Assembly (NCBI GenBank): GCA_034440615.1
Contig: JAOTOM010002663.1
Span: 1-64,000, forward strand
Direction of reading: 5' to 3'
Length of the DNA: 64,000 bases
Source: Ashinkailepas kermadecensis
Lineage: Eukaryota; Arthropoda; Thecostraca; Neolepadidae
Part shown: positions 10,511 through 20,567 of the stretch, piece by piece
How positions within the stretch are numbered: position 1 is the stretch's first letter
Layout of the letters: every line of letters starts with the position of its first letter
The notes under the pieces: generated by a model
The model's database searches: none
What the model was told of the DNA's origin: nothing
What the model saw: only the letters and a program-made list of their open reading frames with translations
Program-made: the position numbers and the translations under genes

Positions 10511-10682
10511 CGCACGAGGCGGCGGCACGCAACCTGCGCAGGGCTGGCGTGCCCTGCATCTGGGGTGCCATCGACGGCACCCACATCCCAGTGGCGGCTC
10601 CAGAGCGATACCACCGGGATTTCGCCAACAGGAAGGAGTGGACTAGTTTCGTCCCGCAGGCAGTCGTTGACGATCGTGGAAG
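10511..10682 (+). CDS. HARBI1-like nuclease, first recognised exon
   Basis: Reads into WGAIDGTHIPVAAPERY, the first DDE aspartate region of PIF/Harbinger nucleases, then NRKEW and AVVDDRG. The donor (AG/GTAGGC) is at 10682/10683, in the phase required by the exon at 15822. The 5' limit is uncertain because the frame is open back to about 10354. LTR element B lies in the following intron. Confidence 0.7.
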
Positions 10683-10760
10683 GTAGGCAGCTTCTGTTTG
10701 GTGCGCTGCATGGGGAATGTATGTCAGAAAATATGTAATGTTCAGAACATCTTATGATTG

Positions 10761-11020
10761 TGTGGTGTGATGACATGTGAGTCACGACCGCCGCTCGGGC
10801 AGGGGCGTGACGTCGGGTGCGCCGCTGTATTCCGGGGTGGCGCAATCGCGGGCGGGGCTCCGGGACGCTCAGCTGACGGCCGCGTGGGCGGCCGACGTGG
10901 CCCAATGAGCGGCCGCCACGCCCGCGGGTTCCGGCGGGAGCCGGGGGCAGTCTGCGATGGGCTGTCTCACGCTCTGGACGTAATACAGAGTTAGCTTTTC
11001 TCACCGGCTTTGCAATCACA
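10761..11020 (+). repeat. 5' LTR of element B
   Basis: 260 bp, TG...CA. It shares blocks with the LTR of element C (GACGTGGCCCAATG, then GCCGCCACGCC and GGTTCCGGCGG), so the two families are related. No TATA box is obvious. Confidence 0.9.
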
Positions 11021-11032
11021 AGCTATTTCGGC
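11021..11032 (+). promoter_or_regulatory. Putative primer-binding site, tRNA-Phe 5'-end type
   Basis: AGCTATTTCGGC immediately after the LTR, identical to elements A and C. No copy of GCCGAAATAGCT was found in this element's LTR, which argues against Tf1-style self-priming. Confidence 0.7.
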
Positions 11033-11062
11033 CCCTTGCTGTGGCCAGTGCAAAGTCAAGCC

Positions 11063-11938
11063 ATGGATAGTGGTGGTGGTGACGGGAGTGGGGCGGAGTC
11101 CGTGTCTGGAGCGCCGCCGGTGACGTCGGTGCGAGCGGAGCGAGCAGTCTCGACAGTGACGGAGGCGGTGGCAGCCCGGCCGGAACATCGATACTTCGAT
11201 GCTCGAGTGGTCCCGGAATACAGCGGCGGGCGGAACGTCGCTGAATGGTACGACCGCTTTCGGGCGCTGTGTGACCGGCGCGGGGTCAGCTTTGTGACGG
11301 TTCTGCCCGAGCGGCTGACGGGCGCAGCCTACGCAACCTGGGCCGGCCTGTCGGTGGAAGAACAGGAGTCCGCGACGGCAGTACGAGCAGCCCTGCTGGA
11401 CGCTTATATGCCGTCGTGGGCGGACGCCTACGAGGAATTCCAGGCGCGGCGCCTGCAGCCCGGAGAGACGGTAGAAGAGTTTCTCCAGGCGCTGCGGGGG
11501 CTCGCCGCGCTGTTCCTGGAAGGCCCGGTGCCGGATTCGCTCCTCGACGCCAAGTTCATGAGCGGACTGCCGGAGGCGGCGCGTCTCCGCATGCGAGTGG
11601 GGACGCGCGCCGAGCGGCTGGGCCTGCGCGACATGTTGCGCGTGGCTCGCGGAGTGGCGGTGACAGCGGCAGCTGACGACGGCCCGGATTGGGGCTCCCC
11701 AACTGCAGCTGCCGCGGTCCGTCGCCGGCCGTCATCTCCGGAGCGGCGGCGAGCGGCGACGCCCCCCGGTGGGGATGAGCGTCGAGGCCAGCCCCTGCAG
11801 AGACGCTGCTGGACGTGTGGTCGGACAGGCCACTACGCCGCGGTGTGCCGCAACCGCGTCGCATCCGCGGCACCGATGGAGCAGCGCCCAAACGGGCAGG
11901 TGACCGCGCCGGCGCGAGCGCGGTCACACGCGGAGTGA
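11063..11938 (+). CDS. gag: Gag of LTR element B
   Basis: 291 codons from ATG 11063. The N-terminal 40 residues are low complexity. The capsid-like region includes VPEYSGGRNVAEWY, RRGVSFVTVLPERLTG, QPGETVEEFLQALRGL and AKFMSGLPEAARLRM. A CCHC zinc knuckle (CWTCGRTGHYAAVC) lies near residue 250 for RNA packaging. The C terminus overlaps the protease frame, which is -1 relative to gag, as is usual where Gag-Pol is made by ribosomal frameshifting. Element C has the same relation. Confidence 0.85.
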   Translation: MDSGGGDGSGAESVSGAPPVTSVRAERAVSTVTEAVAARPEHRYFDARVVPEYSGGRNVAEWYDRFRALCDRRGVSFVTVLPERLTGAAYATWAGLSVEEQESATAVRAALLDAYMPSWADAYEEFQARRLQPGETVEEFLQALRGLAALFLEGPVPDSLLDAKFMSGLPEAARLRMRVGTRAERLGLRDMLRVARGVAVTAAADDGPDWGSPTAAAAVRRRPSSPERRRAATPPGGDERRGQPLQRRCWTCGRTGHYAAVCRNRVASAAPMEQRPNGQVTAPARARSHAE

Positions 11939-12098
11939 CGCGCGCGCTGCCTATCGTGGAGGCATGGGTGGGCGGTCGTCGCACCGCTGCCCTCGTGGAT
12001 ACCGGCTGTACCCACACGCTAGTTCATGCTAGCCTGTGCCGCGAGTGGGTGGCTAAGCGTACCGTGCTGGTGACGATCGAGGGGGCGAGCTCGAGTGC
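11815..12098 (+). CDS. pro: Protease region of LTR element B
   Basis: Aspartic protease region with the active-site motif LVDTGCTHTLV (in place of the usual DTGA/DSGA), reading -1 to gag. Element C has LVDTGCEDTII, so the Cys is a family trait. The frame meets the polymerase frame at the 5-G run 12081-12085. One missing G would make them continuous. A second programmed shift is less likely, because element C reads through this region in one frame. Confidence 0.75.
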
Positions 12099-14774
12099 GT
12101 GGGCGTCGCGGCTATTGACGTGGTGTGCCAGGGCCGGCGGGCGACAGTGGAAGCGCTGGTGGTGCGCACACAGCCGCTGGGGCTGGTGGACGTATTGTTG
12201 GGCATGGACGGTGTGGAGGCGTTGGGAGGGGTGCAGGTGCTCGGGCCCTCCCGGGTGCTAGTCGGTGTCGATTCAGGGCAATCGGTGGTGGCTGCGGCCC
12301 GGGTAGAAACGGCGGCTGGCCTGCGGGTCAGTGAGCGGGATTTTTCCGGTGAGTTAGGCTCAGACGGAAAGTGGGTAATTCGGTGGAAGTGGGTGAATGG
12401 AGAGCCACCTGAGGCGTTGCATAACACTACGGCGCAGTATGCGGTACCGGCTGCGGCACGGGCCGAGTTCGATCGGGAGATCCAGGAGTGGATTCGGCAG
12501 GGGTGGCTGGTGCCGTATCGGGAGGCCGAGTTTGGGCGGCCGAAGGCGCTGATCCCGTTAATGGCGGTAGAGCAGCCTCACAAAGGCAAGGTGCGGCCCG
12601 TGCTCGATTACCGTGAACTGAATCAGCACATTCCGGTGCACGCCGCGGGGGCGGACGTGTGTGCCGAAGAGGTGCGGAAGTGGCGGCAGCACGGCGTACG
12701 GCTGGCTGTTGTTGACCTGAAGAAGGCATACCTGCAGCTGCACGTGGCGCGTGACCTGTGGCCGTACCAGACCGTGATGGTGGACGGCCAGCGCTATTGC
12801 CTGGGACGGTTGGGTTTTGGGCTCAACGTGGCACCACTAGTGATGAAGGCGGTGGTCAAGGCGGTGTTGGAGACCGACGAGAGGATGCAGCGGGGCGTGC
12901 TGGCATATGTGGATGATCTGTTGGTGGATGAGGGCGTGGTGTCGGCCGAGGCAGTGGTGGCCCATTTCCGGCGACACGGGCTTGTGTGTAAAGCGCCAGA
13001 GAGGGTGTCGGACGAGGGTGTCCGGGCGCTGGGACTGAGTGTGACGTCACGACAGGGAGGCGGCCTGAGCTGGCAACGGGACAATGCGTTGACAGCCCCG
13101 CCGGCGGTGGTAACGCGCCGGTCGGTGTTCCAGTGGTGTGGGGTGCTGACGGCGCACCTGCCTGTGGCGGGTTGGCTGCGGCCGGCCGCAGCCTGGCTGA
13201 AGCGGAAGGTGAACGAGGTGACCTCGGGCTGGGACGACCCGGTGGATGACTCACCGCACCTCCTGGAAATGATCGCGTCCGTCTGGGAGCGGGTCAGCAC
13301 GGCTGATCCCGCACGCGGCCGTTGGGACTTCGGAGGTGGGCCAGCGACCGTGTGGACCGACGCAAGTGCCATCGCCACGGGGGTGGTGTTGGCCAACCAG
13401 GCAGGCGATGTGTTGGAGGACGCGTGCTGGCTTCGGTCGCCGCGTGACAGCGCGGCGCACATCAATATGTCAGAATTGGACGCGGCCATCCGTGGGCTAA
13501 ATCTGGCAATTGCATGGGGCGTCCGCGCTGTGACGTTGTGTACCGACTCGGCGGCCGTGGCCACATGGGTCCGTGACGCGGTGAGTGGGCGGGCGCGGCT
13601 AAGATCCAAAGCGCAAGGCGAATTGCTGATTCGCCGACGCCTCGGCATTGTGGCCCAGCTGGTGGAGGAGTTTGAGTTGACGCTCGGGGTGCGGCTGGTG
13701 ACGTCAGCTGAGAACCCTGCAGACGCGCTCACGCGAGTGCCACGTCATTGGCTAGATGAGCGTACGCGGGTGCCACCAGCTGGCGGCGGCGGTGCCGCGG
13801 TTGCGGCGGGGGGTGTGGATCCCCGGCCGGTCGCGACTTGCGACCAGATCGCGGCTGTGCACGCCCAGACCGGCCACATGGGCGTACGCCGTACGCTCTG
13901 GTATACACGGCGAGAAATGCCCGACGCATTGGTACGGCGGGCTGATGCACGGGCGGTCGTTGGTAGCTGTGACACCTGTCAATCCATCGATCCGGCCCCG
14001 ACCCGGTGGCGGCATGGTACGTTGGCGGTACCCACGGATTGGACTCGACTCGCGATGGACCTCACGCATATTGGGGGCGCGAATTACCTATCGGTGATAG
14101 ACTGTGGTCCATCGCGGTTCGCATTGTGGCGACACCTGCGCCGGGGAACAGGTGCTGAGGTGGCTGACGCGCTCGAGCAGATCTTTCTCGAGCGTGGCGC
14201 CCCCAGCGAGATCCTGCTCGACAACGCGACCGAGTTTCGCGGGCAGGTCGTGCGGGCCTTTGCTGCGCGTTGGCATGTGACGCTCCGTTTCCGAGCGGCC
14301 TACGAGGCTGGCGGAAACGGGGTAGTCGAGCGGCACCACCGAACCATCAAGGTGATTGTCGCTCGGCAGCGGTGCCCGGTACAGGAGGCGGTGCACCGCT
14401 ATAACGTCACGCCCCGCGGGGCCGCCATCGCGGACAAAGCGCCCGCAGCACAGTCGTACGGACGCGATGTACGCGATCTGCCCATCGATCTCGGACGCCC
14501 GCCGCCAGCAATGGCGGAATGTCACGGCGAGGTGCGCCAAGGAGGCGAGTGGGCGGTAGGCGATAGAGTGTGGGTGCGGCGCCGAGGGTTAGACAGGTGT
14601 GGGGACCGGTCGAAGCCAGGGGAGGTCACGGGCGTGCCGTCGGAACAGGTAGTGGAAATAGACGGCATGCCCATGCACGTTCGTAATGTGCGGCGCCGGC
14701 AGGCGGGGGGAAAACATCGGTCACGCGGCGGAACAGGTGCCGCGGGTGCTGCGCGGACAAGGGCTTTTGGATGA
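12099..14774 (+). CDS. pol: Reverse transcriptase-RNase H-integrase of element B
   Basis: About 890 codons without a stop. The rest of the protease (LGMDGVEALGG) comes first. RT: RPVLDYRELNQH, VDLKKAYLQLHV, LGFGLNVAP and the catalytic YVDDLLVDE box (residues near 270). RNase H: WTDASAIATGVVL, NMSELDA, LCTDSAAV and NPADALTRVP. Integrase: HHCC zinc region (VHAQTGHMG ... CDTCQ), catalytic D (MDLTHI), D (LLDNATEF) and E (VVERHHR), then a GPY/F-like module (VWVRRRGLDRCGD ... DGMPMHVRNV). The order RT-RH-IN is Ty3/gypsy-like. The RT box and LKKA motif are divergent. I could not assign a named clade. Confidence 0.9.
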   Translation: MGVAAIDVVCQGRRATVEALVVRTQPLGLVDVLLGMDGVEALGGVQVLGPSRVLVGVDSGQSVVAAARVETAAGLRVSERDFSGELGSDGKWVIRWKWVNGEPPEALHNTTAQYAVPAAARAEFDREIQEWIRQGWLVPYREAEFGRPKALIPLMAVEQPHKGKVRPVLDYRELNQHIPVHAAGADVCAEEVRKWRQHGVRLAVVDLKKAYLQLHVARDLWPYQTVMVDGQRYCLGRLGFGLNVAPLVMKAVVKAVLETDERMQRGVLAYVDDLLVDEGVVSAEAVVAHFRRHGLVCKAPERVSDEGVRALGLSVTSRQGGGLSWQRDNALTAPPAVVTRRSVFQWCGVLTAHLPVAGWLRPAAAWLKRKVNEVTSGWDDPVDDSPHLLEMIASVWERVSTADPARGRWDFGGGPATVWTDASAIATGVVLANQAGDVLEDACWLRSPRDSAAHINMSELDAAIRGLNLAIAWGVRAVTLCTDSAAVATWVRDAVSGRARLRSKAQGELLIRRRLGIVAQLVEEFELTLGVRLVTSAENPADALTRVPRHWLDERTRVPPAGGGGAAVAAGGVDPRPVATCDQIAAVHAQTGHMGVRRTLWYTRREMPDALVRRADARAVVGSCDTCQSIDPAPTRWRHGTLAVPTDWTRLAMDLTHIGGANYLSVIDCGPSRFALWRHLRRGTGAEVADALEQIFLERGAPSEILLDNATEFRGQVVRAFAARWHVTLRFRAAYEAGGNGVVERHHRTIKVIVARQRCPVQEAVHRYNVTPRGAAIADKAPAAQSYGRDVRDLPIDLGRPPPAMAECHGEVRQGGEWAVGDRVWVRRRGLDRCGDRSKPGEVTGVPSEQVVEIDGMPMHVRNVRRRQAGGKHRSRGGTGAAGAARTRAFG

Positions 14775-15225
14775 CGCAGCGGAGGTGGCCGAGGTTGGCG
14801 GTGAGGAGGAACCCGTGGGGGAGCTGGTGGAGGCAGGGGCGCGCCCGGAGGGAGGGGTCGAGCACCCTGTACGAAATGCGAGCGGGAGTACGTTGAGTGA
14901 AGATGAGTGTGCAACGGATGCGAGTGTGTTTGCAGATGAGAATGTGTTCGCAGTACTGTCGGACGGTGATTCGGGGGATGAGGCTGTTGTCGTGACCGAC
15001 CGGGCTGTCTCCCGGAGGAGTGCGCGCGAACGACGGCCTCCCGACGCATACGGGCTTACGGCGACGCCTCCTGGTGACAGAGAGGACGGCGACGAACGGG
15101 TTGCGCCCCGCCGAGGCGGCAGAGTGCGCCGGCAGCCGCTGGCGATGCACGGGACGAGTGTGCACTCGGACACCGTGATCAGAGGTGTGTCGGTGCGGAA
15201 GCCACCTCGCCGCAAACGTAAATGA
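14686..15225 (+). CDS. Pol C-terminal tail of element B (frame +1)
   Basis: Open frame continuing the polyprotein after the 6-G run at 14705-14710. One extra G would account for the change. Acidic and Gly/Glu-rich, then FADENVFAVLSDGDSGDE and a basic RRSARERRPPDAYG motif. The same pair occurs in element C (FADANPFTILNDDDDG, SSRERRAPTAYG), so the tail is conserved and not readthrough noise. It has no transmembrane or signal segment, so it is not an envelope. Confidence 0.6.
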   Translation: MCGAGRRGENIGHAAEQVPRVLRGQGLLDDAAEVAEVGGEEEPVGELVEAGARPEGGVEHPVRNASGSTLSEDECATDASVFADENVFAVLSDGDSGDEAVVVTDRAVSRRSARERRPPDAYGLTATPPGDREDGDERVAPRRGGRVRRQPLAMHGTSVHSDTVIRGVSVRKPPRRKRK

Positions 15226-15253
15226 CGCGTAACGTGGGCCCGTGGTGCGAGTG

Positions 15254-15269
15254 TGGCACCTTAGTGCCA
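15254..15269 (+). promoter_or_regulatory. Hairpin upstream of 3' LTR, element B
   Basis: TGGCAC, loop CTTA, GTGCCA: a perfect 6-bp stem. Eight nt (GGTGGAGG, presumably the polypurine tract) separate it from the LTR at 15278. Element C has the same stem, loop and spacing with one pair changed on both sides. Confidence 0.7.
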
Positions 15270-15277
15270 GGTGGAGG

Positions 15278-15537
15278 TGTGGTGTGATGACATGTGAGTC
15301 ACGACCGCCGCTCGGGCAGGGGCGTGACGTCGGGTGCGCCGCTGTATTCCGGGGTGGCGCAATCGCGGGCGGGGCTCCGGGACGCTCAGCTGACGGCCGC
15401 GTGGGCGGCCGACGTGGCCCAATGAGCGGCCGCCACGCCCGCGGGTTCCGGCGGGAGCCGGGGGCAGTCTGCGATGGGCTGTCTCACGCTCTGGACGTAA
15501 TACAGAGTTAGCTTTTCTCACCGGCTTTGCAATCACA
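15278..15537 (+). repeat. 3' LTR of element B
   Basis: 260 bp, the same as the 5' LTR as far as I can read. Followed by the GATTG duplication. Confidence 0.9.
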
Positions 15538-15821
15538 GATTGAAACCAACATCAGTTGATTGGGCATTAGGTAGTATTACGGTAATCGTCCTGCTTCCTA
15601 CATTGAATGATACGCACGGAACCACTCCGGGAAACCTCGATGGCATTCCTCGTTTTTGTTGAACCAAAGACTCAGAACTCAAATTCACATTGAAATGTAC
15701 GCACCCGATGAACCTACGCGATTCAGATGGCAAATGTGCTTGTCACGACGCCCTGCCATCCAATGGCAGAAAGTGGGATGTCGTTTTCCAGTGTTTTACT
15801 GTTCACCATGATCTGTTCTAG

Positions 15822-15924
15822 ATTTGTGCACATTACCTGCCAAGATCCTGGATCATCACATGACGCAACGGTCATCCGCGGCTCCAGCCTTTGTACTATG
15901 GCTGGAAGACACCAGCTCTCGCAG
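15822..15924 (+). CDS. HARBI1-like nuclease, middle exon
   Basis: Follows an acceptor CTAG and completes the codon split at 10682. Reads FVHITCQDPGSSHDATVIRGSSL, the second catalytic Asp region (PGSxHD) of Harbinger nucleases. The donor is CAG/GTCGGT at 15924/15925, leaving phase 0. Confidence 0.7.
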
Positions 15925-16535
15925 GTCGGTTCCTTGTGTGATCATACGTCATGCCCAACAGCAAGCGTGATATTACTGTCCCTCTATTCTAGTCTTCTTC
16001 ATTTTGTAATGATGGTTCATCATTTGTCAGCCAGACTGTTTGTGATTTCAGGATCTATAGCGCTACTACTCGTCTAATTCATTTTTTTCTAACCAGCCTT
16101 AGGAATGGTATTGTGTTAAGGTAGAAACGAAAATAATTCAGTTACCATGGTCAAGCGTAGCTGCATATGAGTTAATGTACTTATGTGAACTTTACATTGC
16201 GACATGCTCGAGTGCTGTCTGCCGTCCAGTGCTGAGATGAAGGTAGCATTTCGCGCATTCATATCCTTGCAAATGTGTCACGTGACAGTGTTACTGAAAC
16301 TGGTCCTGCATTGTAACCGTCCTTGGTGCTGACGGAGAGCCCAAGCACAATCTGTCATGGGCGTAGTTAGTGTGTGGGTGGGGGGGGGGGGAGGGGAGGG
16401 GGAGGGAACAAGCCCCTCACCCTATTTTTCATTCAGCACTATTCTGACTGGAAAAATATTCCCACCCAGCATGTTCGAGTACAGCTCCTACATCCATGAC
16501 ACATGATTGTTGTTAATGCGAAATTATCTTTGTAG

Positions 16536-16973
16536 GGTGCCGTGGAGGTCAACGACAGGCAGCTACCGCTCATGCTGGCTGGCGATGCAGCGTATCCGCT
16601 CACGCCCTGGTTCCTGAAGGCGTACCCAAATTGCCGAGAGGACCAGCCCGACCGTAAAGCAAGGGACGCGTTCAACGCCAAGCTTGGCGTGGTAAGGATC
16701 GTCGTGGAGCACGCGATTGGGCGGCTCAAGTGCCGGTGGCGACGTGTCCTGAAGCCGTCCGAACACAGCTTCCGTTTCGTCCCGCGGATAGCATTCGCCG
16801 CCGCTATCCTGCACAACGTGGTAGAGTCGTACCACGACGACTTGCCAGCAGGTGCACTGCGCGCAGCCAAGCTGCTGTCTACCAGCGAACAGCCACCTAC
16901 AGCAAGGTGTCGTCCAGCCGAAGACAGTAGGGCTGCCGCAGGCATACGCGACCACATCAAGGACAGTTTATGA
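16536..16973 (+). CDS. HARBI1-like nuclease, terminal exon
   Basis: Acceptor TGTAG at 16531-16535, phase 0, matching the previous exon. Reads LPLMLAGDAAYPLTPWFL, then VVEHAIGRLKCRWRRVL with the third catalytic acid (E), and ILHNVVE; stop TGA at 16971. All three DDE acids are therefore present across the three exons (IDGTH, PGSSHD, VEHAIGR), and no frame break is visible. PIF/Harbinger transposases cut and paste DNA; HARBI1 is a domesticated relative. With intact splice phases this copy could still encode a nuclease core, but the 5' exons are not identified. Confidence 0.75.
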   Translation, partial: GAVEVNDRQLPLMLAGDAAYPLTPWFLKAYPNCREDQPDRKARDAFNAKLGVVRIVVEHAIGRLKCRWRRVLKPSEHSFRFVPRIAFAAAILHNVVESYHDDLPAGALRAAKLLSTSEQPPTARCRPAEDSRAAAGIRDHIKDSL

Positions 16974-17224
16974 AGTTGTGTCTTTTGGACTCATTCGTTT
17001 GAGTAGATCAATTTGTTCGTTTGCTATGTTAGATTCATTGGTTCGTTTGTATTCGCTTAATTCATTAATGCTTGCGTATGTATAGCTGAATTGATGAATG
17101 ATGTGGACCTCCCTCGGTATGCAGTGATGTCAGATTCGCTCATTGGGATTATTCGCCGTGGACACATGAACTCTTCGAGATAACCGCGGCAAGCATTGTT
17201 TTGTTTATAATCTGCCCAACGAAG

Positions 17225-17305
17225 AAGAACCGTGGGTTCTTTTATGACGCATTCTACTGCTAGGCCATATAGCGTTGCCAACCTCTCACGTTGATTGGTT
17301 GCAGG
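17225..17305 (-). repeat. SINE 3' fragment
   Basis: Matches the tail of the SINE at 1670-1750 (CATATAGCGT, then GCCAA, CTCTCACG, GATTGGT). It keeps an ACGC/GCGT stem. No tRNA head is adjacent. Confidence 0.55.
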
Positions 17306-17653
17306 TAGACTCGGTAATCCAGCCCGAATATGTCCAGCGAGTAGTAGTCATGAAATTTCCCACTAGTTGAGGTATATTTGTTTTTTTCCTGACTTTTTAG
17401 CCAACCGAGAACAGGTAATCGCGATCTTGTCTAATCAGCAATGCTGTCCGTCGCCACCGCCATGGTATGACGTCCCGCTGTCCGCCCACACCGGGTGGCC
17501 AACTTGTCGTTTGATAACTGAATGTAAAAATGTAGACATGCATTGACTTCCCGTGTATGCCGTGTATGCAGGATGGGTGAAACAGGCGAGATGGGGCGGA
17601 AAACACGTGGTTGTGAAACTCAGCAAAGAATAGCAAGAATAGCAAGGAAAAGC

Positions 17654-18255
17654 TCAGTCCAGATCATCTTGTCTGTTGATCATGGCACGAAAAACAGCTT
17701 TAATCTGGCCCTCTAGACGCTCCATGGTAACGAGGTGGCGCCGATCCGTCTCCACCTGCTGCCGCAGCACGTCACCTTTTTGCCTCTCTAGGGCCAAGGC
17801 TTCCCTCCCCTTGCGTCCATGCGATCCAGAATGCCCAGGATCCGGTTATCGGTGTCGTCGGGACGCAGACGTCGGGGCCTGCGACACTCCGCTCGAAGGC
17901 CAGCATTCACTGGACCGTTTCCGGCGGCGCTTCCGCTTGGAATCGCGGGCTGATCAGCACCGCCGGCGTCGGCTGCGCTCGACCTGGCGGGCTGGTCGGC
18001 GGGGCAGGTGGCGCTGCCGCTTCGAATCGTGGGCTGGTCGGCACCACCGGCGTCTGCTGCGCTCGACCTGGTGGGCTGGTGGGCGGGGCTGGTGGCGCTG
18101 CCGTTTGGCCTGGCTCGCTGCACGGCACCGCCGGCACGGGCTGTGCCATACAGCGCGACAGGTGATCTGCTCCGGTCCCCCAGTACTGGTGTGCGGCAGG
18201 AATTGGGTCGAAGGCTGCCGCCACGCACGCGATCACCCGGACGGACAGACTGGTG
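17654..18255 (-). pseudogene. Myb/SANT-type protein C-terminal half with 29-residue repeats
   Basis: Minus strand. A Pro/Ser/Ala-rich region carries a roughly 87-bp unit repeated a little over twice (SSAADAGGADQP with variants), then RILGILDRMDA, then a coiled-coil-like charged segment ending ERLEGQIKAVFRAM and stop at 17654. The last part is in another frame, with the break at the 4-C run 17807-17810 (a G run on the coding strand), consistent with one lost base. The C-terminal helix is typical of Myb/SANT-like proteins encoded with Harbinger elements. The DNA-binding exon is not identified upstream. Confidence 0.5.
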
Positions 18256-20567
18256 GTGAGGAGTGGTTGAAGGGCCGATACTTAACTGAGTTTCCTTCAG
18301 AGGATACAAGGAAATTGCATGAACAAAATGACTGACAAAGTCAGGTGTAACATTGTTCATGTTTTACTTGTGTTATGTGGCCCTCAGCCAACAGGAATGC
18401 GCCGGTTCAGTCAGCCCACAGGTGGTGGCCACTGTTGTCATGATGTTATGACTGGACCGCTAAACCCAAACGCGGTCGGCCATATTGTTCGGAGGATGTG
18501 TCAAAATATGTGTCGCCAATCGTCGACGGGCTATGGCGTCCCGTCATTAATGCGGCAGTCAATCACAGCCTTTGTGTTTCAAATGTGCAGCAAATACATT
18601 ATTGATAGCTGAAGTTCCCTCTAAGCAGCTGAAAGCCTAGAAAGCCTAGAGCCAGCTGAAAGCCTAGAGCCCTCTAAGCAGCTGAAAGTGTGCTGGACAC
18701 ACTTTGCAAAGTTTGGTCTTTTGATTAGGAGTCCGAGGAATTAGGAATAACACATGCACAGGATTGAAAAATCCTGTGCATGTGCTGTTCATAATCAATG
18801 GGAAAAAATACTGCTGGGTTTTTAGCATCCTGCAGATTATCCTCTCCAGCAAGTTATCCTCTTATTTCTTTCATTTGGAGGTTGGTTGGTGCTGTTTGAC
18901 AATTAACTACTCCGTAATAAAGTGCTAAAGATTCACTAGAAAGTCCAAACTGACGTTCCAATGTTATGGGTGTTAACAAAACTATCATCTGTTTGATCAC
19001 ACTCAAATTTTCCTCTCCACATCCAGAATTACAAGGCACAAATCCCATTCTACACATGCATATTGGATGTACATGCACCCAGGAACTTATTGTGCCTCTC
19101 CTGCACAATAGAGCTCCCCTCAATAAATTAATAATAGTAAATCCCCCCTTGCCTATTGTAGTTTGTGGCACCCCTAATTAGTCACAATTCCTCATTGCAT
19201 TACCATTATTGTGTCTGGTTTCATTGGGTGCTGGTCCTGCATCTGCTAATGGGCTGTTAAGTAAGACTTGACTTCTTTAGTATAGGCAGATGCAGGCTTT
19301 CTAGCCAAGGATGAAGACACAGCCAAAACCATATTTATAAATTTGAAACTATGGTCCTGACCAGCTGTGCATTCAAGAGGGAAATGACACCTTTTCGTCC
19401 TTCATAATGTGCTGATCTCGGACGTGAATACACATGTGTTGTGTTGTATGTTTCTGAGAGACACGCCTGAATGGGCAGGATGATCCTCTCGAAGCCATGA
19501 CTAAGTTTGGGTGCTATTGGGATTTTGATGTGCTTTCATCCTATGGGGACATGGTTCGATTTTCACTGTGTAATTATGGGTGTGTAGAGGAAAATTATGC
19601 GGTAATCTAATCAGAGATGTTATTTTTCCACATCTGTGACAATCGACTCTCAGTTTGCCATTTCCAGTGAATATTGAGCATTTTATCACATAGCAGTTCC
19701 TTGTCAAACAGCACCATTCAACCTCTACATGCGAAAAAGGAGAGGATAATGTTTTGGCTGCCAACAGCCCAGTAAAAGTCTATTTGTATAACCCTGTTTA
19801 GGGGTTGTATCATAATTCCCTTGCTGGAACATGCAACCATCTCACATAGTTCATGCCCCAGCAAGATGAATTTATATATGTGTGCGTATATATATATAAT
19901 ATATAATTCAGTGGCGGTCTCCCACCAATGCTACATCATACTGAATACTGACATGATAACAAAATACTGGTGTTCATGAACAACTTGAAACAACTTAGCG
20001 AAAAATGTGTCACCCTCATTAAAGCATCTGCATGGTGGGCCATTATGTTGCATTGCACAATTGTCTGTTGCTTTCTTTGCTGCATGTCCTCATTACACAT
20101 GACTACACGTTGGTCCCATCTTAAGGTCACCTTTGCCCTGCCATTTAAAATATCCAAGCAGGTAAATCTCACCAATCATGAACACCATCCCTGAGGTGTT
20201 TTCGGGGTTACTACTTATCCTGTCTCACTGTCCGGTTCATGGTACATTATCAGCAGTGTTTCAGCTACTATGCATTATGCTCTACCTGTACTTACTGACC
20301 AATGATTGGTAGTGTTGTATGGTGATATAAGTGATGGTGCAAAATAAGTGTATATAAATACGATGAATGCAAAAATAAGATGGTGTAGATAAGTAAAAAG
20401 AAAATAAAATGAGTAAAATATGATATGTGATAGTGTAAAATAAGTGAAGCTATAAATGATATAAGTGATGGTATGGAACAAAAGGAGCATGTTGGTTTTA
20501 TACTCCTATATTGTCCCTTGCCAAGATTCGTGGATGTGCTGTTGATTAACAACAAAAAATGTTGCAG
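18256..20567. other. No gene; hairpin and dispersed repeat
   Basis: A perfect inverted repeat with 15-bp arms lies at 18751-18765 and 18770-18784. At 18605-18690 a short CAGCTGAAAGCCTAGA-type word recurs. The stretch 18855-19040 is similar to 31125-31310. An AT-dinucleotide run is near 19877. The small open frames are not convincing. Confidence 0.5.

Larger units (their letters stand above)
10761..15537 (+). mobile_element. LTR element B, full-length Ty3/gypsy-like
   Basis: 4777 bp with 260-bp LTRs and the 5-bp target duplication GATTG at 10756-10760 and 15538-15542. Order: LTR, primer site, gag, protease, reverse transcriptase, RNase H, integrase, acidic tail, hairpin, LTR. There is no envelope-like gene. 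The two LTRs look identical by eye throughout, which implies a recent insertion. It sits in an intron of the HARBI1-like gene, in the same direction. The only frame breaks besides the expected gag-pro shift are at G runs 12081-12085 and 14705-14710. Confidence 0.9.

Noticed and set aside
12081..12085. Second programmed frameshift within element B
   Set aside because: Element C reads the same region in a single frame, and the break falls in a G run like several other probable errors.
10761..15537. Endogenous retrovirus with envelope
   Set aside because: The region between integrase and the 3' LTR encodes an acidic-basic tail with no signal peptide or transmembrane segment. Element C is the same.
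3125..16973. One HARBI1 gene from 3125 to 16973
   Set aside because: The N-terminal fragment ends without a donor site, and a helix-turn-helix segment between it and 10511 was not found. Kept as separate entries.
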